Assembly: GCA_002633005.1 (NCBI GenBank) | Contig: NMRA01000023.1 | Span: 1,172,508 to 1,236,507 of the forward strand | DNA length: 64,000 nucleotides | Direction: 5' to 3' | Source: Phoronis australis | Lineage: Eukaryota > Phoronida > Phoronidae | Part shown: positions 34,231 through 47,139 of the stretch, in pieces | How positions within the stretch are numbered: the stretch's first letter is position 1 | Layout: each line of letters starts with the position of its first letter | Made by a program: the position numbers and the translations under genes | The notes under the pieces: model-generated | Told to the model about the DNA's origin: nothing | The model's input: only the letters and a program-made list of their open reading frames with translations | The model's database searches: none

Positions 34231-37200
34231 TAAGTTGCTTGTCGCGGCGGGTTTCAGTAGTCAGTGACCATCAAGGAACTTCTGCACGATTTGTTGTAAC
34301 CAGTTTTAACAAAAAGTTGAGAAACCGGTGGCGATGTTTGGACGAGTAAATACGCCTGTGAGGAAATTATATATTTATCAGAAAAACAGGGTTGTATTGG
34401 CGTTACCTCCACCTAAAAACTACTAAACTTAGATATTGATTTCTCTGAAATGTTTTGCCTTCAAGTGAATGTGTCTAAATTTGCTATGTAGGCGCATTTT
34501 CACATTGAGGCGCATGGACGTTTAAGCATGTGTATTGGGTTGGCGTTTTAGCTTGAAAGAAAGTCGTGAACGTACGTCTCTTGCTATGTGACCTAAAGCA
34601 ATGAAGCACTGATTATTACATCGGAAAACACACATCAGTGGTGGACACAAGGTTATTTAATGAATGGAAAAGAACTCCCCAAGGCTCATCGTTTAGCTGC
34701 CCTACATTTAAACAATCATTTTTTGTTCTACTTGCACTACATTTTTGAACTTCTACACGTGTACATGTACGTCATAGATCTGACACCGGAATTTTTTTTT
34801 GACTAAGTAAGCCCATTTAAGAGTACGCCCATGGGCGTACCATGGGCGTAGTTTCGAAAATTTTCCAAGTAACTGTCTACATGTTTTGGAAATCTGATGG
34901 ATTGTTAGAATGTCATATGATTGATGTAAAGTTTAGTTTATTTTAACAAGACATTATATTTTAGGATCGCAATTTCACTCAAATGACTATCATATATCGA
35001 GATATTGGATGGCCTTATTGGAAGCTATCTTAATTACGTACTTTGGAAACAGTCCTGAGTGAATAATTAAACGTTTTATGATGCAGCTTAAAGTAAACAG
35101 TTATGACTGACTCAGTAACCGAAAATACGTCCTGGCGTATATTCCGTTTCATTTGACTTTTTTGAAAAGTCGTTTTCCGAGTAATCCGTTCATGGGCCAA
35201 TTTTCGGTATTTTTGCAGCATTAGGACTATTAAAACTAAGGTTTTAAATAATTTACTTAACACTGCAAAACATTAGTAGTGTTTCAAAAAGCGAAATTTT
35301 GCGCTTTTCAAGTTTATAAACAAAGAGAACTAGGAAGGTGAAGACTCTGGAGTATTCGAAACCTAGATTTTGCTTAAATAGGTGAAGACAATGTCCAAAA
35401 CGGTTAGCTCATAACAGCATTCACAAGCCGTCCATTCATAAGGCATGTCGAATGTTCGTGAAAATTCTACAAGTAAATTCCGGTTGATCTTTCATCATCT
35501 GGTCCCAAATGAGAAGACAGATTTGTCTTCTAATGGTGAGTACATTCCGTTTATTCATCTTATGATTATTCTTTGTTCGCCCATGGAGATCGTTCAAAGA
35601 TTAGCATTTTATGCATCAATACTATGCTAATTTCTCGTAAGACGGCTGATCGGAAGTCTTTATGGACGCTCGTAAAATAAACTTCAACACTATAGAATTT
35701 AACCCATGAAAATTGCAGGTTTTCTGAGTTGCTCAATTTTATTTTTGTGACACGTGACTACATTTTAGTAAAATTTATAAAAAGGTGTTAATAACCAAAT
35801 TTGGTTTGACATATATGTTCCGAAGTTAACCAAATTTTGACATTGTTCTGGCGTTCTACATAACCTTAACCTACTAGTCTGTAATCTGGTGAGACATCCT
35901 ATCAGTCTTCTCTTAAAAATTCAGATCAGGCCCGCTTTGCAATCCCTGTGCTGGTAACTTGACTCCAAAAACTCACGCTAGTACAGTTGTATGTGAATAA
36001 TGCGGCATTATTGGTTAAGTTTTGTCTCTGAGACTTTGTCGAGTCTGTGTGCATAGATTAGGGCAAGGACGACGCTTTTAATTGATTTTACTGCGTACGC
36101 CGGAAGGTCTCGATCCAGACTCTTATGGAAACCTTCTGGAGTTACTTATTCTTTGGCTCAGGATTTTTAGGCTCTTAAACTTAGAATTCTAGATTGGGGT
36201 TTTGTTACCAATAGCCAGAGTACATATCATAAAACATTAATACCTTGTTCAAAATACAGTTACGCACTAATAAACGTTTTGCATATCGATAAAATATAAT
36301 CCTAAATCTCAAGAAACCTTGTTCCAATAATGTTTCGTGCTTCTACACATTCTGTAATTTTATGACAACAGACGGTGTATACACGACTATATTCATTAAA
36401 TTCTCCTTCTTTTGTTTACATACGACCAATCAGACGGTAATAAAATCATTGACTGCTTCCCCAAAAACAACTTTTTAGGTATTGTTCATGTCTCAACTAA
36501 TATCCGCCTAGATTGATTTAATATCAAACAATTTCCGTTTTTTAACCGGGAGTTAGGTTAAATTTACCAACTTGATCGATGATGAGAATGCAAATCATGC
36601 TGTCATAACACATGTAAACCGAGTTTGCCAAGCAGGCCGTTTCCGGTCATGTCATTTTAGGCCACTGGACACTTGAAACAAAGGTACTACCTATTTTCAG
36701 TTCATTTTGTTTCTGATAAGACAACATTTCCCTGAGAAAATGGTTTTGCGTGTACTTCTTCCTAGTATTATTGATTAATTAAATTACATTATTCTACGGT
36801 TTACTATCTTTAAGCGGTCTCTGTTTCCAGTCATCAAACAGCGATGTTGACAGGTTTCTAAAGTTTTCGTCAGCTGTGTAATTTTAGAGAATTTCAAACT
36901 GAAAAATTTTACATGAGAACAATTTTCTTTAATAATCTTCAAATAAAACCGGGCTGTTAGAAGAGTACATTAAACAGTGCTTATGTAGCAATGTTGGGAG
37001 AATTGTTTAATATAATTTCTCAAAAACAAGTAGGCTTCTCGAGGGAATAAGCTCTAAGATTTCTGGAGGCCTCGTATTTTGGTTTGCACTCACCACGCCA
37101 CCACAATTTTGTCAACCCCTCCCCCCATCCCTACTCCGATCGCCTGAGTTTTAACTTCAATTGGCATCGGTTATCAATTCTGGCTTCCTAAAACCGATTT

Positions 37201-37880
37201 GAAAAATTAACATAGTGACGTCACTTTTTTACTAAAATATATTTTTGTTTTTACAACAACCTCTTGCCTGCTTACTATGGCACGGAGTTTGCAGTCATGT
37301 TCTGCGAAGAAGTCTGCGTTTGATACTTTTATCATCAGTCGAAAACGCTTTTTTTATTTACGTCGACAATCACTGCCACTTCGCTCGGCTACTGTTATAG
37401 TGCACAGAACACATGAACTCTGTGTTACTGAAATTGTCATTTTAAGAAAGCTTTCTAATTTTCGACAAAGAAGCACGCTGAGCAGTGGAGTTTATATTGA
37501 CATGCGGTCGGTGGATGCACAGCATAAACCACGCGAGACGACGTCATAGGCAACAAAGACATCCAAGTTTATCCGTTTATTCTTTATTTTGTGTGTTATA
37601 TATGTGATATTCTGCCAACAACTTTGTTTTTGTTCGATGTATGCCACATCCTCTGTGCTATTAATTGTTCTAGCAGAAACAAGTTGCCCTTTTCTGTTCG
37701 TCATCCTGTTTTTTTTTCGTCAAATGTGTAATACGAGTTTGGTGTGTTAGGGCTCTGAGAGCTGATAAAAACGAGATTTGTCATATTCAGGGTTACGGTG
37801 TTTGTCACGGTCATTTTCACAATTATGTAAGTCGTTAATTACTTTAGTGAGGTAGGTGATTAAACCATGCGCGCACCCAG
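34231..37880. other. Intergenic, nothing recognised
   Basis: AT-rich, with only short random-looking frames. An 18-bp perfect palindrome (GTACGCCCATGGGCGTAC) lies at 34823-34840. Confidence 0.45.
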
Positions 37881-37910
37881 GGGGGGGGGGGGNNNGGGGG
37901 GGGGGGGGGG
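37881..37910. repeat. Poly-G run with three undetermined bases
   Basis: A G homopolymer is interrupted by NNN at about 37893-37895. The true length is unknown. Open frames through it (Pro-rich on the minus strand) are not meaningful. Confidence 0.9.
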
Positions 37911-40900
37911 CCTCGGGGGCGCGCATGTAAATTTCACTGTCTGGATGACGACAAAAGGCAGCAATATACAAGACTTATTGTGTATAAGTGTGCTACAGTA
38001 CAAGTGTACTTCTTGTCGCAATGGTCAGTGATATGAACTGATTGTTACATGTTTTTCAAAAATAGTCATTACGATAATGGTCTTTTACTCTAACCTGATG
38101 TACATACATCCCCTTGTAATGCTGTATGTTTGTAAGCAGGCAGACATGTCAAATTTATTTGAAGCTCTCATGTTTGTCTTGTATATAAAATTAATTCGTT
38201 TGTGATTTGCGACCTTCATCATGTGAAATTAATTGATGAAATATTTTGACAGCTTACCATGTACACATCGTGCTATTCTGAAACAATAGAGTCAAAGGCT
38301 GTCAATCCTTAACAAATTAGACTATATGTGTTTCGTTACCGCCCACAATTGTTAACGATTAGCGTTCATGTCTTTCCACGTCCCTCTAGGCCCACGTGCA
38401 GCGGCGTAGACAACTTGTTTCAACAATGGCTCACAGGTGTTGTAAGGGAATTAAAGACATACGTCCTCACGCGAGACTCACATTTAATCGAACATATCGT
38501 TTTTATCATTAATCGAAGTGTTTCGCCAGCCAGTTTCATTTTAGACAAGTTGTTTTTCTTGTCGCAAATGTGTTTATTTCTTCAGATAAAATGAAGGTTC
38601 GCACTTAGTTTGTAAATAAACTATTGTATAGTTGTACAATTGGATGAAATTTTCAAGTTCATTTTAGGTGGTGTGAGTTGTGATTTTTTTCTCATGCGAT
38701 AAATTAAATTGAAATGTCTTCGTTTTAGTTTGATTTATTTTCATGAGTGAAGTCACCCCTGGACCGACCAAAGTCAAACACCCGGATAGCAGAGCTAAAC
38801 CACACTTACTAAATGGCAAAGTACTTTGATTGCATTTAATTGGTAAACTGGTAAAACCTCCGGCATTGATTTCATCAGCAGCCTGGAAGACGAAGCTTGG
38901 CAATTTGTAATAAACAGATTCTGTTGTTTTGTTGGTCTTGTTAAAGCTAATGACCTCAAGATTTGTATCACTTACAGCAATAATCCCTAAAATACGCTTT
39001 TCGGCAATGAAACCTATAGTATCCCTTTAAATGTCTGATACAGGCATATCTGAAATGTTCGAAAACGACATTCGATTATTAACCACTTCTGTTTCAATAA
39101 ACCAGTTCAGTGGATTTGTGTTCATTCTGTTTCACCAGACCATCGGTTGGTCTTTGGGTAAAACGTGGAAATTTTTATCTAATGTAAGGATTTTAAATTC
39201 TTAATAATCTTCATGTTGGACACTGAACGCTACCTCTTCGCCACTATTGGTCTTTCTCAGGGAGTAATTATCTAGGAAATTTTGGATGTGTGCAAATGTC
39301 ACTATTACTGCACCGTTTAATGTGTAACTGAAGTCGGCTACGGTGTAAACTACTGTGCCGAGGGGTTGCACGCGTTGGGCAACAGCATTCAACACTGGTC
39401 GGTTGTTATCCAGTGTAAAACTTTTACGCAACAGGACCTTCTGCTATTGTTACAAATTAGCTTAGCATACGAATAGTAAATGTTATTTCAGTTATTAATG
39501 ACATTATTTTCCAATTCATTGCATGTAAACCACTCCGAAAGATTCACTTAGTCATAACGTCTACTCCATCCTTCTGCTTCACTGCTTCTCGTCGCTGATG
39601 TGTGAAATAATTGGCAATCAATTTAGCTAGGGAAAGGATAGAGTAATATAAATATAGATCGCGTGCTTTCAAAAAAAGCAATCTACACAGATTATTTTCT
39701 ATAACTGATTTGACGGACTCCAACAGTTCAGATGGATAACATGTTCATAAATGTACGTAGTTAACGGCAGTTGTAGATAAAAACTGATTTCAGCATTAAA
39801 TCGTGGTCTGGAGCGAGAGAGAGAGGCGGAGACTTGAATAAGGTCGGTAGCATTTGCATTCGGCGGTTGGGCAAACAAAGTGATTACTAGATGAGGAATT
39901 TTGTTATTTATGACCTAGTACGCTGAGAGACCTTTGGAAATGATACTGCCGTTTAAAATGCCTTCTGACCCAGGTGGCTACTGACCCAGGTGCAAAAATA
40001 TGTGTAGGAAAACGGGGTAAGCATGCTTAGGGAGTTTAAATGATGGTCTGGCCTCTATATAAAGGACGAAGTTTATTCTTTTCTGCGTAAGTCTGTGCTA
40101 TTGAGGTGCTTAAAAGGTGCGAATTTGTTTCCTGTGTGTCCAGTTAGCTTACTTTGATACGATGGTTCTTTTTAAGTTTTCGCGTTCACGTATGACCAAA
40201 ATTACTTGCAAGGCAGCCAATGAAAATCTGAATACATTTTTAACTGCTATGAAATCAACAGTGTGTCTCATATGAAGCACTTAAGTATAGTCGCTCCTCG
40301 TTGATCTGGTAAGTACAAAACTGATAGTCAGTTTGGTCTCTTTCTTTTATAAGATACGGTGAACAGGATACTAACGTTTTTACAACGCGAGGAAGTGAAA
40401 GCAGGCTTGTAACCTCTCCCTTCCCTTCTGCCACCACCTTTCCCGTCTCCTCTCCCACCGGCCGTCCTCTAATGGCTTTTTCATAATTTGATCTGTTTTA
40501 GAATATTCAAATTCATTCAATTAGATACAGAAGTAACATAATCTGTATTCGTCAAACGCATTTTTCCCGAAATGCCACTTAACTTTTTGCTTCAGTTAAT
40601 CTATTTTATTCCTTTAGCAATGATATATCGACGTACTATACGCCAGTCAAGATTAGTGAAAACTGGCGAAATGTTTAATGAAAAAATGTCGAAAACTCCG
40701 CACTACGTCAGAGTTCTAATCTTAAATTCCACAAAGACTCGGACTCGAAACTTAACCAACCGCGAGTATACTCGCAGTGTATCGTGTAATTGGACAATTT
40801 TCGATTAGTCCCCGGGCCTGGATATTGCATTCAAGTTTTTTTTACACGCCAACTTCTTTTGTTCGATTACAGTCAGGTCAACGTATTCGTGCTGAGCTAT

Positions 40901-42710
40901 GTACATGTACATTAAGTCAATTTACTTTTCTAATTATGTTTATTCAACCGTGGAGGGAGATATTCTTTTATTACAAAAAGGACATAATGGAGGTACAGTT
41001 GAAAGAAAATGAGCGGAAATTTTCAAAACAATAAATATTCTTACCATAAGTATTGTGAAAGTGTTTTGCAGTGATCTGATAAAAGATTAACGAATGTGAA
41101 ACTGGGTTAACGTGTATTCACACTTTGGCAGGCTAGGGTCTTCTAGTGCAAACATCATGAACCACATTGTGACCTCGTTACCTGCCCCGGACCACGCTGT
41201 CAGGTGAGATTTTATGGCACTAAAATACTTGCTTTATGTATGCATTTTGTGGATGAAGGTAAACATACGTACACCGACGTAGCATGTCTACGAAATTGGA
41301 ATCTATATAAACACACTCGTTCAGATCACCAGCGCCAACAGAGGTCAGTACAGTTTTCACCAGGAGTGGATTCCGAAGCTTTTGCCGACTCCATGTGGAG
41401 AATTTTTCGCCTACACTGGTCACCGCTCAGACTCTCAAAGCCCCAGACATTTTTTACGAGGGCTATTCAGCACGCCCTTTGTATTGAAGTAGATCTGAGC
41501 TAATGAAGTGGAAAGGTAATAGCTAGCATTACTGTCTCAACAATGGTTGTTGTCAGTACCCCCAATTTGGTTTTCTCTGACATTTGCAGAGTTACAGTCT
41601 GCAACTCTGGAGAGTAGTTTTAACTTGGTACATTATAAATGTTTCAAAACGACTAAGAAGGTTACCTTGTGCTCATCTTCACAAAGGGCCACTTCCCAAC
41701 GGAACCATATGTTTCATATTGGTTTTCGTTATTTAATTTTTAATGCTTCTGCCCACTTGTTTTATGATCTTACCGGCAACGGGTTGATAACTTTTTATCA
41801 AAGTTTTTAACTTGAAGTACCAAACAGTGGTAGATTTTGATCGCCAGCAAAACTTAATTAGTTAACTTCATTGTGAGCTCATCCCTGACCTTTCTTCATT
41901 ACAGATACGCTAAACATCTCACGTGTCATTAAAGTTTAATCTGTATCAGAACTCAAATCATAAAATATATACAAAAGTGAAAATGTGGTGATAAACAAAC
42001 TGGAGATTTGGAGTCTCTTAACAATTTTGGAGGCACTGACTAAAAAACTTTTCTAGCTCTTTGTCAGTAACAAAAAATGAAAAGTGGGCACAAGTTAGGT
42101 AAAACGTTTTCCTGATCAAAAATCTGGTTAAACGAGATTGAAAGAATATTAAAAAATGAATCCATGTGATATTGTTCACTCTGATCAGCGTTTGTATATC
42201 CACCGAGTATATCAATACGCGGTAGTTTACCTTCAATCGTACCCCATGGTTGTAGTTTTTAGATTATTAGTTCATCGGTTTTTAAAAAATCGAAAACCGT
42301 ACTGGTTTTTTTTTCAGCTGAATACCGCAGTGGTGTTCGTTTTTAACGAAAATTAGTGGTTAATGCATTTTGAAAATTCGCCATTATGTACAGATGTTTA
42401 TACAGTTTATGGTCGGGTAATTGGGTCTTACTCGCATCGGGCAATGCGATTATCTCGACTGTACCCGACTCCGGCGCCGCGCTTTCCTGGTAAAAGCAGC
42501 TCAAAAGGACGAGCGGTGAAGGTTCCCGCATATCTTTATTCACGTTATGCAGATGATCAGTGGTGGGGTTCTATGTACATCTATGACTGGCGAGATCGTA
42601 GGAAGTCGGGGATATAATATTTTTGCCGTCCTGAGGGCCATGATTGTATTCAAGCTCTATGGAAATCTAGGGACAAAACCGAAGAACAGACCCATCATTA
42701 TATATATTAA
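37911..42710. other. Intergenic, nothing recognised
   Basis: Several open frames of 60-100 codons occur on both strands (for example 38664-38903, 41204-41503), but none resembles a known domain or has convincing splice context. Confidence 0.4.
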
Positions 42711-43312
42711 GAATTATTAGTCTTCTTACAGGCCCGCAATATGTTGGTCACGTCACGTGACCTATAGTTAAATCTGAATAGGTCTCTGTGTCGACTCGGG
42801 TTCGAACCTGAGACTTTCTGTGACTATGCAGACGCTCAATTCCACTGAACTATTGGGACTTCTGGTTAGCAGTAAATCCTCAGGGGTTCGAGCAAAGGTC
42901 GGAACAGAGATTGTTTCAGACTTAAAAGGATATCAAACCCTGTTTAAGCCTATTAACAGATTCCAAATCAGGCTGAAAACGGCTTTTCTCAACCAGTTCT
43001 CTGAAACAAAATGCTGCTCTGTAATCGTCGACAACCCTCAAAAGTTTGGAGGAAAATCTGAAAACTCATTTCAAAGTTTGCTAAACGGGCAATCGCGCCC
43101 TACGCTTTTAGCGAATTTCACTTCAACTGTGGGAAAGACCACACACCAAGGACCATGATGTCCAATCTGTGATATAGGGAGTATAAGTTCTTAGTTGATT
43201 CATGCCTTTAACTTGGAAGATTGACGTCATTAATGCATTAGCAGTGTTTAGTATCCCTTTAACTATATGTCACGTGACATGACCAACATATGGCGTGTAA
43301 GAAGACCAATAC
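42711..43312. mobile_element. TIR element of about 600 bp with an internal tRNA-like sequence
   Basis: The left end has AGTCTTCTTACA, then ATATGTTGGTCA, then GTCACGTGACCTATAGTTAAA. The reverse complement of the right end repeats this series in order. The arms are about 50 bp. Just inside the left arm lies an antisense tRNA-like stretch. The words TGTGACCAAA..AGATGGCGTG in the element at 27383-27780 resemble CATGACCAACATATGGCGTG here, so the two may be one superfamily. A 112-codon frame inside (42820-43158) overlaps the tRNA-like part and is not considered real. Confidence 0.75.
42783..42859 (-). repeat. tRNA-like sequence (SINE-type promoter), antisense
   Basis: On the minus strand it has the A-box-like TAGTTCAGTGGAA and a perfect B box GGTTCGAACCC about 40 nt downstream. 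T-stem pairing is broken, and no complete cloverleaf forms. It is a tRNA-derived relic rather than a tRNA gene. Confidence 0.65.
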
Positions 43313-44473
43313 TACTATTCCTTACTTGTGCCCATTCAACGCGCTGATTTATAACAGCACAATTAGATCCAGGATTTTCGTTACCATTGTTTTAAACACG
43401 TTATTTCCATAACAGTATCGTAGACAATGTGATACTGCAAAATCTTGTGTACGTGGCTCTAGAAGCTGTTTGGCAAAATGTCAGTCAACTTAAAAAAACG
43501 CCGCAAACCATGAGCTCCAATACTTGCACGAAGTTGGTTGTCAAAATAAGGTTAATTACATTAAATTAACAAGCAAAATGTCTTCGTTTCGTCAAAGAAA
43601 TCACAGATTCCATTCATCCGACGTCACGCACGGCGTATTGATGAAATTAGGTGCAAAAAGTATTCTAACAAAAAGTCCACAAGCAGACGGAAACAATTAG
43701 GAGCAACTCATACGTCGAGGCAGTGAGGCAGAATTTTTAAAACACGCGTGGTCGCTGTTGAACTAAAATGTGTTAATATACCGTACAAATTGTTTTGCGA
43801 TTCCTAATTAATGGTCTTTGTGAGACGCTAGTCCCAGGGGCATCTCTGGTTGCTCCACGCGGCTGCAAAGGTTATATTATGATAGTTCATTGTAGGAATG
43901 ACTTCACTCGTGTAAACGCCGATAGAGGAGCGTAGTGGAACCGAGATACTATATATACATATATATTTATGGTCTTTAGTTTTCCTTGGAAATGTTCAGC
44001 TATAAGGAGTGAGATGTTGGATCGCACGTGATTACTCTTGGTATATATTTTACAGGAGGTACGTTTTGGTAAAATTAACAACCCGGCCAAAAAGTCATAC
44101 ACGCGGGCACCGAATCATCTGCAGGAACTACTGAAGCCTCCGCACGAACCATTGGCGTATTAGTGCCAATCATATTATCAAACTTGATAAAAAGTTTACC
44201 GTTTACCAGTGGTTCGAGTAGATGAATCGATGCTCGTACGAATGAGTTTTCTCTTTGGACTTCATCCCTGAATTCTCGATTTTCTTTAAACTAGTTCCTT
44301 AGTAAGTAAAAATTCTTCGAAGCACTTCTTAATTTATTTGAAACAATACTGCAAAAAAATGGGTCTTGTTCATAAATGATCCACGTTTTCAACTTTTGAC
44401 ACTACTTTTAATTAATTTATAGTCGCGTATTTTTCTATCGTTTCGGAGTTTTTGAGTGGCGGAACTGTATAAC
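43313..44473. other. Intergenic, nothing recognised
   Basis: No gene or repeat recognised. Confidence 0.4.
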
Positions 44474-44630
44474 CAGTGACGGATTTAGAGGGGGCCAAGG
44501 GGGCCATGGCCCCCCTAAAATTCTCCCAGATTTCATTTGTCAGATGGGGAAGTGCGAAAGTCTGACGGGCAAAATCCTGGCTAATACTCTGCCATGCCCC
44601 CCCCAACTCAAAATCCTAGATCTGCCCCTG
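44474..44630. mobile_element. MITE of 157 bp, CAG...CTG ends, 5-bp target duplication
   Basis: The left end CAGTGACGGATTTAG and the right end (reverse complement CAGGGGCAGATCTAG) form imperfect 15-bp inverted repeats. ATAAC lies immediately outside both ends (44469-44473 and 44631-44635). G- and C-rich inner arms also pair. CAGNGGCRGATYTAG-type ends are common among hAT-like non-autonomous elements in invertebrates; the class is inference. Confidence 0.75.
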
Positions 44631-45136
44631 ATAACCAGGGTGGCCTGGGTCTGATTTTCAACTTACGTTTCAACTTATTACAAATTCTGTGCAAAAACAA
44701 ATCACTGTAATAAATAACATTGGCAAATATTGACTTACTAAAGCGTAAATTCTTGACATATCCTCGAATGAAGAGAAAAGATTTGCATTCGTAAGATTGG
44801 TCAGGAAACGTATTTACAAGGGAAACTTGTTTACTGTGACATCGCCTATGCCACTCAGTGGTTCCTGTGTATAATTCAGTGCTTTGTACCGATGGTTTGA
44901 TGTTCATGAAATTAATTAGCTCGTAACCTTGACTAGAATTCATGTACTCCGCGCTAATATTTTAACTACACCTTTGTAGTACTGTTCAATGCCGGGTATG
45001 AATTGGGACGAACGAGGAGCAGTTCAAATTAGTTGAGCCCCCCCCCAGATACCTTTCAGCTCAGAGCCCCGACATCTTCCTCAATAGAGCACTGAATTTT
45101 TGTCAAGAAAGACAATACTGGTCTTGTTTTTGTTCT

Positions 45137-45352
45137 TTTGAACTGGCTTTCAATAAACTTCCGAACTCATTTCCATCACTTGTTTCTACAAAATAGCATA
45201 AAGTTCCGCAGCATCATTTTTCTAAGTTAAGCTCATTTAATGACTACTAATTACGGTTACAACACAGTTACCAACTGTTCTAGACAATAGCGTCTCATAT
45301 TCAGCTTTCTGGGTTCATGAATGGATTTAATTGTTGAAACACGTGCAGAAGT
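45137..45352. repeat. 216-bp near-identical duplication, copy 1
   Basis: Matches 46577-46792 at constant offset 1440 with only three visible base differences (at 45146, 45226 and 45296). Confidence 0.95.
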
Positions 45353-46575
45353 AATTCTACCGAAGGGTCTTGGGTCATTCTCGCTCAGAGCCTTATTATC
45401 GAAAGGTTTTGCCAACATTGCTTATTGGTGGACAGGGGGGCAGGGGTTTTGAGCTTCTTCTCAGGGCACGACCAAGAGATGAAAACAACTGTCGTTTTTT
45501 AGGTGTTGGCCAACCGTTTTAATTTCGAAAATTGCTGTTTCCTACGCATTGCGACTTCCTGGATCCGGCCATTGGGCTCTATCTTCTTACATATAATTCG
45601 CCATCAGCAAAATTCGACCTTCCAAAGATTTTTGTCTGTCGTGTTTTACCAGTCCGCTTTTTCATTGCTAACAAAACCACGCTTAAGGGTAAAACGTAAA
45701 AATGAACATGATCGAAATCTATATTCAACTCCAAATTTCCGTCACGACCTCCATCACAATGCGTATGCCCGACCGACACCCTTGCGTATTTTAATGAAAC
45801 CTTCCTTTAAGAAAAACCTTGTCAGTGACAAAATGGCGGCCCAACGGTAATTTTTTTATTTCGAATTTTCATCACAAAGTAGCAAAGTTTCTCATCGTCA
45901 GTCATCAAAAACCCTATTAGACATTGATTATCGCGTGAAAAATAGCTCAGTCAAACGTCATTCACTTTACTTTTAGCCTAAAAATTGAACGTAGGCCTAT
46001 CTCGATGATCATCGCTGTTTTCTTTTTTCTCACCTGTCCACTGAATGCGTGCGTAGAACAACTCAACGGCGTAGCAGTCCTCTCCCTGGGCTCCGTTCCA
46101 TGATAGTTTCAGTCTCAAGTTTCATTGTTGACATGACGTCAACAGCATTGTTCAACAAGCGCAATGTGACAAGTGGTGGAATGACAGCATTGTTAAATTA
46201 AATACTAGAATAGTTTCATGAAACGGATCCCTGTTTACATGCTGTGTTATCACTGATAAATGTTGGATAGATTTCTTATGTTTTATCTTAATTTTTGGTC
46301 GTAGCTATTTGCTCGGCAAAATTGATATCGACAGTCGTGCACTCGGTCACACGGTCACTGATCATAGCTACGCTGTGTTTACAAACGAGAGAGAGGACTT
46401 GCTTGGTATTATAAAGCAAAAAAATGAAACATGGTTTTTAGTTTGCAAATCACTCCAAATGCACACACTATCCAGCCTGCTCAAGACACGGCCTGACCAC
46501 AAGCTATCCCATGAGCCTTCACGCAGGAAGTAACTCGCACATGCGCAATGCGTAGTTCGTTTGCGCTGCAAATCC
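45353..46575. other. Unique DNA between duplicated copies, no gene accepted
   Basis: Holds open frames of 115 codons (45503-45850) and 74 codons (46309-46533), neither with recognisable domains. An ACAAAATGGCGGCC start-like context near 45830 is followed by a GTAATT donor-like site, but nothing downstream confirms an exon. Confidence 0.35.
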
Positions 46576-46576
46576 N

Positions 46577-46792
46577 TTTGAACTGACTTTCAATAAACTT
46601 CCGAACTCATTTCCATCACTTGTTTCTACAAAATAGCATAAAGTTCCGCAGCATCATTTTTCTAAATTAAGCTCATTTAATGACTACTAATTACGGTTAC
46701 AACACAGTTACCAACTGTTCTAGACAATAGCGTCTTATATTCAGCTTTCTGGGTTCATGAATGGATTTAATTGTTGAAACACGTGCAGAAGT
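46577..46792. repeat. 216-bp near-identical duplication, copy 2, next to an N
   Basis: Second copy of 45137-45352. It starts at the base after the single undetermined base at 46576, so an assembly join is likely. Confidence 0.95.
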
Positions 46793-47139
46793 TCAGCACT
46801 TGGCCTATAAACGTATATCTCCGCCAAGTTGCATGTCATGCTGAAAACATGCTTTGTTGAGACACCCAAACATAAAGGAATACAGCAATACTCAGTCAAA
46901 TGTAAAATCCATTATTTATTTTCATGCTTTTGCCCACAACAACTTGCCACTTTCTATCATACTACCTACATGTACTAATTTTTGGAAAATGAGTGCCAAA
47001 GCTTATAGTCTAATGTTGTTCTTTGACGCAATGTCGTAGTTCTGTGCTAACACATGTACACTCAATATAGACCTGTAGCTTGTTCTGTTCTAAAATTTTC
47101 AGGCTTTAGTTCTGCGACGCTTGACGTCACGAGGACACA

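Noticed and set aside
37747-37971. Pro-rich minus-strand ORF
   Set aside because: Runs through the poly-G/N stretch of unknown sequence.
42783-42859. Functional tRNA gene on the minus strand
   Set aside because: A and B boxes are present but the T stem is mismatched; it lies inside a TIR element.
42820-43158. 112-codon ORF inside the 600-bp TIR element
   Set aside because: Overlaps the tRNA-like region and has no family resemblance.
45503-45850. 115-codon ORF ending in MAAQR
   Set aside because: No domain; the minus strand is also open; it lies between probable assembly duplicates.
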